Numbered from the stretch's first letter, positions 9,946 to 17,549 are shown. The stretch is 32,781 nt of DNA from Armatimonadaceae bacterium (GCA_030447685.1 JAUJOK010000055.1:1-32781); one strand, 5' to 3'. Made by a program: numbers and translations. The notes: generated from the sequence alone by a model not told the origin.

Positions 9946-11149
9946 CTACTTTTGCCTGGGCCAAAGTCCGCGGCGCGCGGCGCGGGCTTCACGCTCGGCG
10001 TTACGGAGGCGTTCGTTATACTGAGAATCCAAGGGGAGCGTACCGATCTTTGCGTAGCCGCGCCGGACAAGCTGCTCGTTCAGCAGGGTGCCGTCGGGAA
10101 GGAATACCCAGCCGATGGCCGCGCGCGCGCATCTTTCCCCACCCTCGAAAATAAGCTGCACCAGACGCCCTGCCGCCAGCCGCCGCATCGCCCGGTCCGC
10201 CTCGTCGCCGAACACATCATCGTCGGGCCGTGGCTTGCGGGCGGGGATCGCGCAGAGCCGTTATTCCGGCAAGCCGCACATTGCCGATACCGCGCACCAC
10301 CAGCGTTTCCGCATCTACCACGGTGGATACGGTGCCTTTCAGAATGGCGGGGCGCGTTTCCAGCACGTATTGAAGGCGCGCGGAGCCAGCGCGGGAACAT
10401 TGGCAGCGCCGGGACCGGCGGTGTTTTCACGAGAAAGAACTGCACCCCGTTGTTGGCGGCGTTTTCGTTGCCGCCGGTGTGGACGAGGATCAGCGTTACC
10501 ATCTTGTCGGCGTCGCCGCGTGGGGCCATGCCATATCTGCCGCCGCGCAGCACCCAGTTGATATAGGGGGTGACATCCAGCCGCATCTCGGCGGTGCTGA
10601 CGGCATCGCGCGCGGGACAGTGAAGCTTCCCAGACGGCGGACGGCGGCTCCAGGCGTATCTCCGGCGTCCATCAAACCCGCTGCCGAGGTCTTATCATTG
10701 CGGGGCGCATTGTTGAAGGTAATATCCGTCGGATGATCCGCGCCCTTGAGCGTGCCCTCGTTCCACAGGTCGAGGTTGTCGGTGATTCCGTAGACGGTAA
10801 TCTCATCGGCTTCCTTCACATCGGGCGAAACGGGGTCACGGAAGCGGGAAAAGCTCAGGGCAAGATGCGCGCTCCTCACCCCGACACCGCCCGCGAGGAC
10901 GAGCGGCGTGAGATTGAAGCGCAGATACGCCTTGTAAGCGCGCAGCGGATCGTTCTGAACCAGCAGATAGTTCTGCCCACCGAAGTTGAAGTTGTTGGGG
11001 CGGGGGTCCCGGACATTATCAGTAATATGGGCGTCCGCCGTGGCGGCCACTACCTGCGCGTTCGCCACAGCGGTAAACCGGGGGGACGCCAGAAACATAA
11101 GCGCGCCAAGAGTGGTGGCGGCGGCGGCGGCGATACGGCAGCGAATCAT
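9946..11149 (-). CDS. Secreted DNRLRE-domain + staphylococcal-nuclease-domain fusion (frame breaks)
   Basis: N-terminal signal peptide (ending AVANAQ) then a DNRLRE-type beta-sandwich: PNNFNFGGQNYLLVQND, AYKAYLRFNLTPL, AHLALSFSRF, WNEGTLKGADHPTDITFNNA, AEMRLDVTPYINWVL and, across breaks, GVQFF/SRENTAGPGAANV/APR/LQYVLE. It continues after only a few residues into an SNase-like domain: LKGTVSTVVDAETLVVRGIG, NVRLAGI, KPRPDDDVFGDEADRAMRRL, FLPDGTLLNEQLVRRGYAKI, ending at 9946. I see no stop or ribosome site between the parts once breaks near 10610, 10435, 10383, 10245 and 10130 are bridged. In the nuclease part VVDGDT is VVDAET and the usual DAPE segment is not recognisable, so activity is uncertain; the VRL arginine and an ARGR-like segment (needing a frame correction) remain. 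It sits between two comEA genes. Confidence 0.72.
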
Positions 11150-11227
11150 AAGGCAGTTATTCTCCGATGGAGGCGATCAAGGTGTCTCCATTTTTGCACA
11201 AGCCTGCCTGTCCGTCAAGAAAAGGAA

Positions 11228-12124
11228 CTACCGGACGCGCAGGAGCGGTTCCATCGCGGCGAATTTGTCTTCGGTGATACCGCGCACGTCCAGCATCTGC
11301 TCCGGTGAGTGGAACCTGCCGACCTCTTTGCGATAGGCCAGGATACGCTCGGCCAGGGTCGGGCCGACGCCAGGCAAACGCTGAAGATCGGCGGCGGTGG
11401 CCGTATTGATATTTACCGGCGTGCCCGCAGGGCGGCGTGCCACGATGGCGGCTTGCCTTGACTCCGGGGCGGGTACCACGGCAGCGGGAGCAAGATTCGT
11501 CCCGTCGGTCCGCGGCGCGGGCGGGCGAACCGTGATGCGCTCCGGCTCCGTCGGTGCGGGCGTCTCCGGCGGCGCGGGGGGCGGCGACGAGGGGAAGGCG
11601 GCGGAAGGCGGCACAGCAGCGCCGGAGGAGGAGGCTATGGGCGGCGGCGTTTTGGCGGGGCGCGTGGGAACGAAAATCTTCTGGCCGCTGCGCAGCCGCT
11701 CGGTCAGGTCCAGCGTATCGACAGCGGCGTTCTCCTTCAGGCCGCCCGCCGCGCGAACGGCCTGGTAAACGCGGTCGCCGCCCGCGAGGGTAAACTTGCC
11801 GGGCTGATTGACGGCCCCGGTCACGGTAACGACGACCGGGCCGGTCGGTGCGGGCGGCTCCGTCTTCAAAGCGTTTGCCGGGGTCGGGCTGCCGCCTTTC
11901 GTGCCGGGGACCTGGGGCGGTCGTGTCGTGGCAGGCGTATCTGCTGTGGTGTCGGCGGAAGCGTCCGGCAGCGACTCCGTCGCGGCAGGCGTTTTTGCAG
12001 GCAGACTGCGGCCCGCCTGATTGCCGGGGGACGACAGCGTCACCGCAGCCACGGCGACGGCCAGTGTGGCGACGCCGAGCGCGATACACTCAGTTAACGT
12101 CAGACCCCGCTTGTGCTTTTGCAT
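11228..12124 (-). CDS. comEA: ComEA-like competence DNA-binding protein, first copy
   Basis: 298 residues, intact. A short basic start and one transmembrane helix (CIALGVATLAVAVAAVTL) are followed by a Pro/Ala/Thr-rich extracytoplasmic linker, an SLBB domain at about residues 95-155 (VVVTVTGAVNQPGKFTLAGG, DLTERLRSGQKIFVPT), a second Pro-rich linker, and a C-terminal tandem helix-hairpin-helix at about 236-298 (VNINTATAADLQRLPGVGPT, then GRFHSPEQMLDVRGITEDKF). ComEA binds incoming double-stranded DNA at the membrane. Linkers are longer than in Bacillus ComEA. AGGAG lies eight bases before the ATG. The gene begins 45 bases after leuS and 78 bases before the nuclease fusion, so it is probably read from the leuS promoter. 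No comEC or comF is visible in the window. Confidence 0.9.
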   Translation of the reverse strand: MQKHKRGLTLTECIALGVATLAVAVAAVTLSSPGNQAGRSLPAKTPAATESLPDASADTTADTPATTRPPQVPGTKGGSPTPANALKTEPPAPTGPVVVTVTGAVNQPGKFTLAGGDRVYQAVRAAGGLKENAAVDTLDLTERLRSGQKIFVPTRPAKTPPPIASSSGAAVPPSAAFPSSPPPAPPETPAPTEPERITVRPPAPRTDGTNLAPAAVVPAPESRQAAIVARRPAGTPVNINTATAADLQRLPGVGPTLAERILAYRKEVGRFHSPEQMLDVRGITEDKFAAMEPLLRVR

Positions 12125-12169
12125 CGGTGCGTCTCCTGGGCGAATGCTCCGCTGTCCACGCCGCCGTTC

Positions 12170-14920
12170 TCAGCCGACAACGATGTTTACCAGCTTTCCG
12201 GGAATCACGATGACCTTCCTGACGGACTTCCCTTCAACCCCTGCCTGCACCTTTTCCGATGCCAGCGCCGCCGCCTCGGTCGCCGCCGCGTCCACCCCGG
12301 CGGGCAGAACGATACGGTCGCGCACCTTGCCGTTCACCTGCACTATCAGCGTCACCTCTTCTTCGGCGGCGACGGCGGGGTCGAAGGCGGGCCAGGGCTT
12401 CCGGTACAGATAGTCGTCCGTATGCCCCAGGCGCTCCCACATCTCATCGGCGACGTGCGGGGCCATCGGGGACAGCAGATTTACCAGTGTATCTATGCCC
12501 TCACTTACGGCGGGCGAGGCGGTTCCGTTTTTGCCGACAAACTCACGCAACGCGTTCGAGTAGGTCATCAGCGCGGAGACAGCCGTATTGAAGCGGAACT
12601 CCTGAAGGTCCTCCGTTACCTTGGCAATCGCCTGGTGCGCCCGCCGCCGCAGGGTCCGCTCCTCGGCGGAGTTCGCCTCGCCGATGCGCCCGGCCCAGGC
12701 CGGGTCATACGTTCCCGCCGCGCCCGTCACCACGTCCCAGACACGGTTGACAAAGCGGAAGGTGCCGTTCAGCGCGTCCTCGTTCCACTGAATCGTATCT
12801 TCGAAGGGGGCGACAAACAGCACGTACAGGCGCAAAGCGTCCGCGCCGTATTTTTCGGCTATCTCGTCGGGTGTCGCGCCGTTGCCCTTCGTCTTGCTCA
12901 TCCGCAGCCATTTGAAGCCGATCTCCACCGGCTCCAGACGCTCTTCGTCTTCGCCGGGGGCAGAAATCGTGCGCTCCGCGCGGACGAAACCCTGCTCCTG
13001 CCAGGCCGCGGCCCACTGCGCGAAGTCGTAGGCCACCAGTTCATCGGGCTTCACATAGCGGTCGGTTTCGGTGTCCACCGGCGTCAGCGCGTTCAGCGAC
13101 CCCTGGTTGCGCAGCGTCTGGAACGGCTCGTCCACGCCCACCAGGCCCGCGTCGTAAAACACCTTCGTCCAGAAGCGCGAGTACAGCAGATGGCCGACCG
13201 CGTGCTCGCGCCCGCCGATATACATATCCACCGGCATCCAGTAGTCCGCCGCCGCCCTATCCCACGCCTTGTCGCTTTCGTGCGGGGAGGTGAAGCGCAG
13301 GAAGTACCAGGACGAGTCCACCGACCCGGCCATCGTGTCCGTCTCGCGCTCGGCGGGGCCATTGCACCGGGGGCAGGTGGTGTTGACGAACTCCGCAATA
13401 TCGGCCAGCGGCGACTTGCCGGTGCCGGTGGGCTTGTAGTTCTCCACATCCGGCAGTTCCACCGGCAACTGCTCCAGCGGCACGGGAACCACGCCGCAGG
13501 CAGGGCAGTGGATGATCGGAATAGGCGTGCCCCAGTACCGCTGCCGCGACACCAGCCAGTCACGCAGCTTGTAGTTTGTCTTGCGGACGCCGATGCCTTC
13601 CGACTCCATCCACTCGGCGAGGCGCCGCGCCGCCATTTTGCTGGGCAGGCCGGAGAAGATGCCGGAGTTGACCGTGACGCCCTCATAGCCGACAAACGGC
13701 TCGCTCAGCGTGTCGCCGTCGGGCGGGTTCTCAGCCTCTTTTTCATCGCGGGCGATAACGAGCGGCGTCGGCAGGTTATAGCGGCGGGCGAAGTCGAAGT
13801 CACGGGCATCATGCGCCGGGACAGCCATGATCGCGCCCGTTCCGTAACCCATCAGCACGTAGTCCGCGATATAGACCGGCACCTTATGCCGGTTCAGGGG
13901 GTTGACCGCATACGAGCCGGTGAAGACGCCGGTGCGCTCGCGCCCCTCCGCCGTCCGGTCAATCTCCGACAGCCTGCCCGCCCGCGCCACATACTCCTCC
14001 ACCTCGGCCCGCTGCGCTTCCGTCGTCGCCTCCGCTACCATCGGGTGCTCCGGCGACAGCACGACAAAGCTCATGCCGAAGACGGTGTCCACGCGCGTTG
14101 TAAAGACCCGCACCTTGCCGGTGCAGCCTTCGACAACAATATCGAACTCCACACCCTCGGAGCGCCCGATCCATTCCCGCTGCTGCGTCTTGATACCTTC
14201 CGGCCAGTTAATGCGGTCCAGCCCTTCCAGCAGCTTGTCACCGTACTCGGTGATCTTGAAGAACCACTGCGGCAGGTTCTTTTTCACCACCGGGCCGTCA
14301 CAGCGCCAGCACTTGCCGTCCTCGACCTCCTCGTTCGCCAGCACCGTCGCCTCGTTGACGCACCAGTTGACCGGGGCTTCCTTGCGGTAGGCCAGGCCGC
14401 GCTCGTAGAACAGCAGGAACGCCCACTGGTTCCACTTGTAGTATTCCGGCAGGGTGGAGTTGATCTCGCGGCTCCAGTCGTAGCTGTTGCCCAGTATCGA
14501 CAACTGCCGCCGGTATTCGCGGGCCAGCATCGGCACGACGGAGCGCGGGTTGGTGTTGTTCTTGATGGCGTCCTGCTCGGCGGGCTGTCCGAAGGCGTCC
14601 CAGCCCATCGGGTACAGGACGTTGTAGCCCTGCATGTGTCGGAACCGCGCGGCCACGTCGCCGGGGATATAGTTGCGGCAGTGTCCCACATGCAGCCCGG
14701 AGCCGGACGGGTAGGGGAACATCTCCAGCACATAAAACTTGGGCTTATCGCCGCCCTCACTGGTGCGGTAAACGTCTGCGTCCTGCCAGCGGCGCTGCCA
14801 TTTGCGCTCGATGTCGCGGAACGGGTAGCGGTCGTCCGACGCCGCCGTTTGCGCCGCGCCGTTTTGCCCGTCCGCCGCCGTCACGGGAACGTCATTTTCC
14901 GAAGTGTTCGTCATTGCCAT
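12170..14920 (-). CDS. leuS: Leucyl-tRNA synthetase
   Basis: 916 residues from the ATG at 14920. Class I synthetase with HIGH-type motif in PYPSGSGLHVGHCRNY, an editing (CP1) domain (FTTRVDTVFGMSF, GTGAIMAVPAHDARDFDFA), a zinc-type insert (CPACGVVP ... CPRCNGPAE), the WYFLRFTSPH and GGREHAVGHLLYSRFW segments, the KMSKS-type loop RMSKTKGNGATPDE, an anticodon-binding helical domain and the C-terminal VQVNGKVRDRIVLPAG domain. It charges tRNA-Leu. The frame is open up to 15049, but promoter and leader elements lie in that stretch, so I place the start at 14920 or 14914; neither has a strong Shine-Dalgarno site. It is the first gene of the comEA/nuclease operon. The long plus-strand open frame opposite is a shadow. 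Confidence 0.97.
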   Translation of the reverse strand: MAMTNTSENDVPVTAADGQNGAAQTAASDDRYPFRDIERKWQRRWQDADVYRTSEGGDKPKFYVLEMFPYPSGSGLHVGHCRNYIPGDVAARFRHMQGYNVLYPMGWDAFGQPAEQDAIKNNTNPRSVVPMLAREYRRQLSILGNSYDWSREINSTLPEYYKWNQWAFLLFYERGLAYRKEAPVNWCVNEATVLANEEVEDGKCWRCDGPVVKKNLPQWFFKITEYGDKLLEGLDRINWPEGIKTQQREWIGRSEGVEFDIVVEGCTGKVRVFTTRVDTVFGMSFVVLSPEHPMVAEATTEAQRAEVEEYVARAGRLSEIDRTAEGRERTGVFTGSYAVNPLNRHKVPVYIADYVLMGYGTGAIMAVPAHDARDFDFARRYNLPTPLVIARDEKEAENPPDGDTLSEPFVGYEGVTVNSGIFSGLPSKMAARRLAEWMESEGIGVRKTNYKLRDWLVSRQRYWGTPIPIIHCPACGVVPVPLEQLPVELPDVENYKPTGTGKSPLADIAEFVNTTCPRCNGPAERETDTMAGSVDSSWYFLRFTSPHESDKAWDRAAADYWMPVDMYIGGREHAVGHLLYSRFWTKVFYDAGLVGVDEPFQTLRNQGSLNALTPVDTETDRYVKPDELVAYDFAQWAAAWQEQGFVRAERTISAPGEDEERLEPVEIGFKWLRMSKTKGNGATPDEIAEKYGADALRLYVLFVAPFEDTIQWNEDALNGTFRFVNRVWDVVTGAAGTYDPAWAGRIGEANSAEERTLRRRAHQAIAKVTEDLQEFRFNTAVSALMTYSNALREFVGKNGTASPAVSEGIDTLVNLLSPMAPHVADEMWERLGHTDDYLYRKPWPAFDPAVAAEEEVTLIVQVNGKVRDRIVLPAGVDAAATEAAALASEKVQAGVEGKSVRKVIVIPGKLVNIVVG

Positions 14921-14950
14921 CGGTTTGTGTTGTATCGTCCGGGAAAGAAA

Positions 14951-14991
14951 GGGGCGGGAAAGCGAGGCATGGGGCCTCGCCCGCCCGCCCC
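14951..14991 (-). promoter_or_regulatory. Leader hairpin of the leuS operon (attenuator candidate)
   Basis: In the 5' leader GGGGCGGG (minus strand, 14991-14984) pairs with CCCGCCCC (14958-14951), enclosing an inner stem CGAGGC/GCCTCG with loop CCCAT. A TTCTTT tract follows immediately. A strong GC stem followed by U-rich RNA, some 30 bases before leuS, suggests transcription attenuation. I see no T-box consensus and no leader peptide with leucine codons. Confidence 0.55.
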
Positions 14992-15014
14992 TCTCCACAG
15001 TGGTGTCTGTCTCG

Positions 15015-15043
15015 ATTATACGGGGGCGTCTCCCCGGTGTCAA
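15015..15043 (-). promoter_or_regulatory. Consensus sigma-70 promoter for the leuS operon
   Basis: Reading the minus strand, TTGACA (15043-15038), a 17-base spacer and TATAAT (15020-15015) match the consensus exactly. Transcription should start near 15008, giving a leader of about 88 nt. The spacer contains a small dyad (CGGGG ... CCCCG) that could bind a regulator. Between this promoter and 15178 the sequence is AT-richer and holds no gene that I can see; a palindrome ATAGATCTAT lies near 15116. Confidence 0.85.
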
Positions 15044-15178
15044 ATTCATGGGCAGGCTGGTAGAGTAAGCATTCGAAGCTTAAACGGGAAACTGGTCATT
15101 GTCTACCAACTCCTCAATAGATCTATTAACCATGCTATGAACCACATTAAGTACAGGCAAGAAGCCGGTATGAACCAC

Positions 15179-15368
15179 CTATAAAAATCCTATCTGACAG
15201 CGCAAACAAATTTCGTTTGGCGTCCAATAAGCTGTGCTTACTCTATACTTGCGTCCAGAGAAACCTTCAATAACCTGTGTGCTCTCAAAATCCCCAAATG
15301 TGAGCCAAGAATAAAGAAATATAATGGAAGAATAATAGACCAAATGTTCCGACCAGTATTTGATTAAT
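15179..15368 (-). other. Possible small membrane-protein ORF with broken frame or AUU start
   Basis: Directly after the stop of the upstream membrane protein, GGAGG (15378-15374) is followed five bases later by ATT, then INQILVGTFGLLFFHYISLF, a good membrane helix. A shifted frame continues as TFGDFESTQVIEGFSGRKYR and WTPNEICLRCQIGFL to TAG at 15179-15181. A real gene would need a non-standard AUU start or a lost base. No family is recognised. The rest of 15044-15386 holds only the leuS promoter. Confidence 0.25.
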
Positions 15369-15386
15369 GGAAACCTCCGCCTTGTC

Positions 15387-15975
15387 TCACCTTGAATTCT
15401 CTGTTATCTCGCGGACATCAACAATACGTCCCCCCACTACCGTCTTTCGCTGCGCCGCGATGAGAACTTTGAATGTCAGAGAGTCTTGCTGGTTAAGAAG
15501 TAACGGAGTAAGAGTGACGTTCTTTTCATCTCGCTTTAATGAAGCACCGAGAGTTGCGGAATCTGCCTAACAAGCTCAGCACTTAGGATTCGCTGGCTGG
15601 CGCAAAAGAAAATTGCAGCGGCTTCACAAAATCGTCGGCCACAGAAACCGTGTGCCGGAATTAGTTACACGAATGACAAACAGGGTTACATTGGTTAAGG
15701 CCTTGCCAGTCGGAGCAAAACTGGAAGCCGCCTTTTCCGCCTCGTCTTACATCAAAATCAATGGCCCTTGAGACACAATGCCATAGGAGAGCGATTTTTC
15801 AGTTCGTCCAGAAGCCCATTGCCAGCAACTATCGCCATACCGCCTACTCCAAGTATGACGGTTACAACCAAGGCAATTACGTTTATTTTCCAGCCTCGAT
15901 ACTCCCCAGATTGGGTCACGAAGCTTATCGGGGGCTGTGCCTTCCTTCCAGTTTTGCGCCTTCTGGTTCTGCCAT
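15387..15975 (-). pseudogene. Single-pass membrane protein, frame broken about six times
   Basis: No long open frame is left, but a protein can be followed through three frames. The start ATG 15975 has GGAGG seven bases upstream: MAEPEGAKLEG, then PDKLRDPIWGVSRLE, a membrane helix KINVIALVVTVILGVGGMAI, LLDELKNRS/LSYGIVSQGPLI, DEAEKAASSFAPTGKALTNV, TLFVIRVTNSGTR, VADDFVKPLQFSFAPASE, ILSAELVRQI, LGASLKRDEKNVTLTPLLLN, QQDSLTFKVLIAAQRK and GGRIVDVREITENSR before TGA (15389-15387). The layout (DPIW segment, one helix, then a beta-rich domain with V-T-N-S-G, DDF-x-x-P-L and a P-x-L-L-N-x-x-D motif) matches an uncharacterised family that I know only as hypothetical membrane proteins. About 195 residues. 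Whether it is a true pseudogene or sequencing error is open; I favour error. Confidence 0.65.
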
Positions 15976-16002
15976 GCGTTGACCTCCTGAAAGTCACCTT
16001 AT

Positions 16003-16008
16003 ATTATA
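16003..16008 (-). promoter_or_regulatory. -10 element for the membrane-protein gene
   Basis: Minus-strand TATAAT lies 28 bases upstream of the ATG at 15975. No good TTGACA-like -35 is present at 16-18 bases, so an activator or an extended -10 may be used. Confidence 0.45.
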
Positions 16009-16073
16009 CTCTACCTAACACGCTCCCCGGAAAGTACCAAGATACCGGACTGGTGGGAAACGGCGGATGTTTT

Positions 16074-16113
16074 CTTAACACAATCTTAACATAGCCTTAA
16101 AACTCCCTTAATG
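16074..16113 (+). promoter_or_regulatory. Putative Pho box: four CTTAA-type direct repeats at exact 11-bp spacing
   Basis: CTTAACA at 16074, CTTAACA at 16085, CTTAAAA at 16096 and CTTAATG at 16107 are spaced exactly 11 bases apart. One-helical-turn direct repeats of this kind are the binding-site form of PhoB/PhoP response regulators (TTAACA-type in Bacillus PhoP, CTTAACCT-type in cyanobacteria). The first downstream gene starts at 16185 on the plus strand, and a phosphoesterase gene follows at 17563, which fits phosphate-starvation control. The repeat phasing is seen directly; the regulator is inferred. Confidence 0.65.
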
Positions 16114-16184
16114 TTGGCGTGTCACACTCGAATCCTGCGGGCACTTCGTTTTCACCATTTATCCGACGAGGGAGGTTCTTACGC

Positions 16185-16378
16185 ATGTCCGAAGGTCGTT
16201 ACTCGGTGGTTCGTTTTTCGGCTCAAAAGCAAGCCGATCTGCTCGGGTCGCTTCCTGCCCCACGAACATGCCGGAGCCGTATGAGACGCAGCAGACGGCG
16301 CGGCGCAGCCGGGGCAAGCGGGTCAATCGCATCGCTCCGGGCCAGAACGGGCCGGGAAGCAATGACGCCAGAAGATAG
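16185..16378 (+). CDS. Small basic hypothetical protein (one frame break)
   Basis: ATG 16185 has GGAGG nine bases upstream. The sequence begins MSEGRYSVVRFSAQKQADLL and, after a shift near 16260, continues as TNMPEPYETQQTARRSRGKR and VNRIAPGQNGPGSNDARR to TAG at 16376-16378, about 65 residues. Without the shift the frame continues to 16475 in Arg/Ala-rich sequence that looks artificial. It has no signal peptide and a strongly basic C-terminal half. It is the first gene after the putative Pho box. I do not recognise the family. The following 16379-16594 holds no gene that I can support. Confidence 0.55.
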
Positions 16379-16594
16379 CGCCAGGATACGGACGCAAATT
16401 GGCGCAGGAAATTCGCCCGTGGCAGGCAAACTATTCCTGTGGAGTCCGCGCGCCGGGCGCTCGTTCACTTTGTAGCAGACGGATAGCGGCATGACCCGGC
16501 AGGTTATGAGTGTGAAGCCGCGTATTTGCATCTCTGAGCAGGTGCCGTCAAGACCACCCGAATAGGCACGCCGAATTCATCAGGAGGATACATC

Positions 16595-17465
16595 ATGTCC
16601 CGATTGGCTTCCTGTTCAAAGGCATAGTGCCGACCTGCGCCGACTGCTCTTTTACCCCAGGTAAAAGCCTGGCTTTTACCTCATCGAACTGCTCGTCGTT
16701 ATCGCTATAATCGCCTTACTGGCGGCCATACTTTTCCCCGTTTTTGCTCAGGCACGGGGAAAAGCGCGCAGACAGCCTGCCTGAGCAACATGCGGCAGAT
16801 TACACCGCGATGATGATGTACGTGCAGGACTTCGACGAAGCCTTCCCCACCACTGGGGCGCAGCCAAGGCTACCGCAGATGCCGCAGGCAGCAGCAACTA
16901 TAGCTATAACTCGGGCCGAAGCCTGGCCGCTGATGACCCATACCTACGTCAAGAACTGCGTCTTCGACCAGACCAGTCTCGACAAGGTCTATGACAGCGA
17001 CCGCGCGGGCTGACCTCAGGCGGCGTGCCCGGCGTCCGCGGCAGTGGTTACGACGGCAACTACATGTTCAACTATGACGGCATCACCCATGGCTCCGGCA
17101 GGGCGAGTGCCGGTTAGAAGGAACCCGCCACCACCTTCATGATCATGGATGGCGGTGATATTGCCGCCGTCTGGGGCACCGACAACTATACGAACCTCCT
17201 GGAAGAGTTGGACGTCAACCTTACCTGCGGCTCCAACCGGTGGACAGGCGGCTACAGCAAGGAGGCTGGTTTCCGGCATATGAAACGAGCCAACGTCGCC
17301 TTTGCGGACGGTCACGCCAAGAATCTTAGCTGGAGGGAGATTCTGACACGCAACGCCGATGGCGCGGTTCCCTGGAACATTCCGAACTGGTCGGACTGCA
17401 GCCCCAACTGTGCGCCGCCGGAGGCTGGCCCCGGCAAGTGCTTCGACCCGGACAAACTTCCGTAA
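16595..17465 (+). CDS. H-X9-DG type pseudopilin (several frame breaks and an in-frame TAG)
   Basis: AGGAGG lies seven bases before ATG 16595. After a shift comes a type IV pilin-like N-terminus, LIELLVVIAIIALLAAILFP followed by VFAQARGKARQ, then CLSNMRQI, AMMMYVQDFDEAFP, a variable middle (THTYVKNCVFDQTSLDKVYD), SGYDGNYMFNYDGITHGSG, TTFMIMDGGDIAAVWG and RHMKRANVAFADGHAKNLSW (His, nine residues, Asp-Gly). Such proteins are processed at the prepilin site and are thought to assemble in type II secretion or pilus-like structures, or to act as single exported proteins. Breaks fall near 16670, 16775, 16798 and 17008; TAG at 17115-17117 interrupts ASAG/KEPATT in frame. It lies between the putative Pho box and the phosphoesterase. 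Confidence 0.8.
16649..16680. repeat. Nested palindrome at the pseudopilin 5' end
   Basis: CTTTTACC (16649-16656), GGTAAAAG (16660-16667) and CTTTTACC (16673-16680) alternate, so the middle copy can pair with either neighbour; GGTAAAAGCC-T-GGCTTTTACC is a perfect 10-bp dyad with one base between. It falls exactly where the frame breaks before the pilin-like helix. Confidence 0.7.
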
Positions 17466-17507
17466 AAGCCCCTTGGGCCGTTTCCTGAAGCAATATTTAA
17501 GAGAAGA

Positions 17508-17549
17508 CAGGCGACTCCGGCCCCGTGCGTACGCGGCCAGAGTCGCCTG
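17508..17549 (+). promoter_or_regulatory. Long hairpin directly before the phosphoesterase start
   Basis: CAGGCGACTC (17508-17517) pairs perfectly with GAGTCGCCTG (17540-17549); after one mismatch GGCC pairs with GGCC. It ends 13 bases before ATG 17563. There is no T-run, so it is more likely a translational or RNA-stability element than a terminator. Confidence 0.5.

Noticed and set aside
11157..12089. A 310-codon minus-strand frame overlapping the first comEA gene
   Set aside because: Arg-rich alternate frame of the same strand; the comEA frame has the SLBB and helix-hairpin-helix motifs.
14920..15049. An N-terminal extension of leucyl-tRNA synthetase starting at 15049
   Set aside because: The perfect promoter at 15015-15043 and the leader hairpin lie inside it, and the extension has no synthetase sequence.
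15111..15180. Repeated TATGAACCAC as a second Pho-like repeat
   Set aside because: Only two copies, not spaced at 11 or 22 bases, and no CTTAA core.
12113..15184. A 1023-codon open frame on the plus strand
   Set aside because: It lies antisense to an intact leuS; GC-rich codon use leaves the opposite strand open. The translated product is His/Arg/Val-rich without recognisable domains and has no ribosome site.
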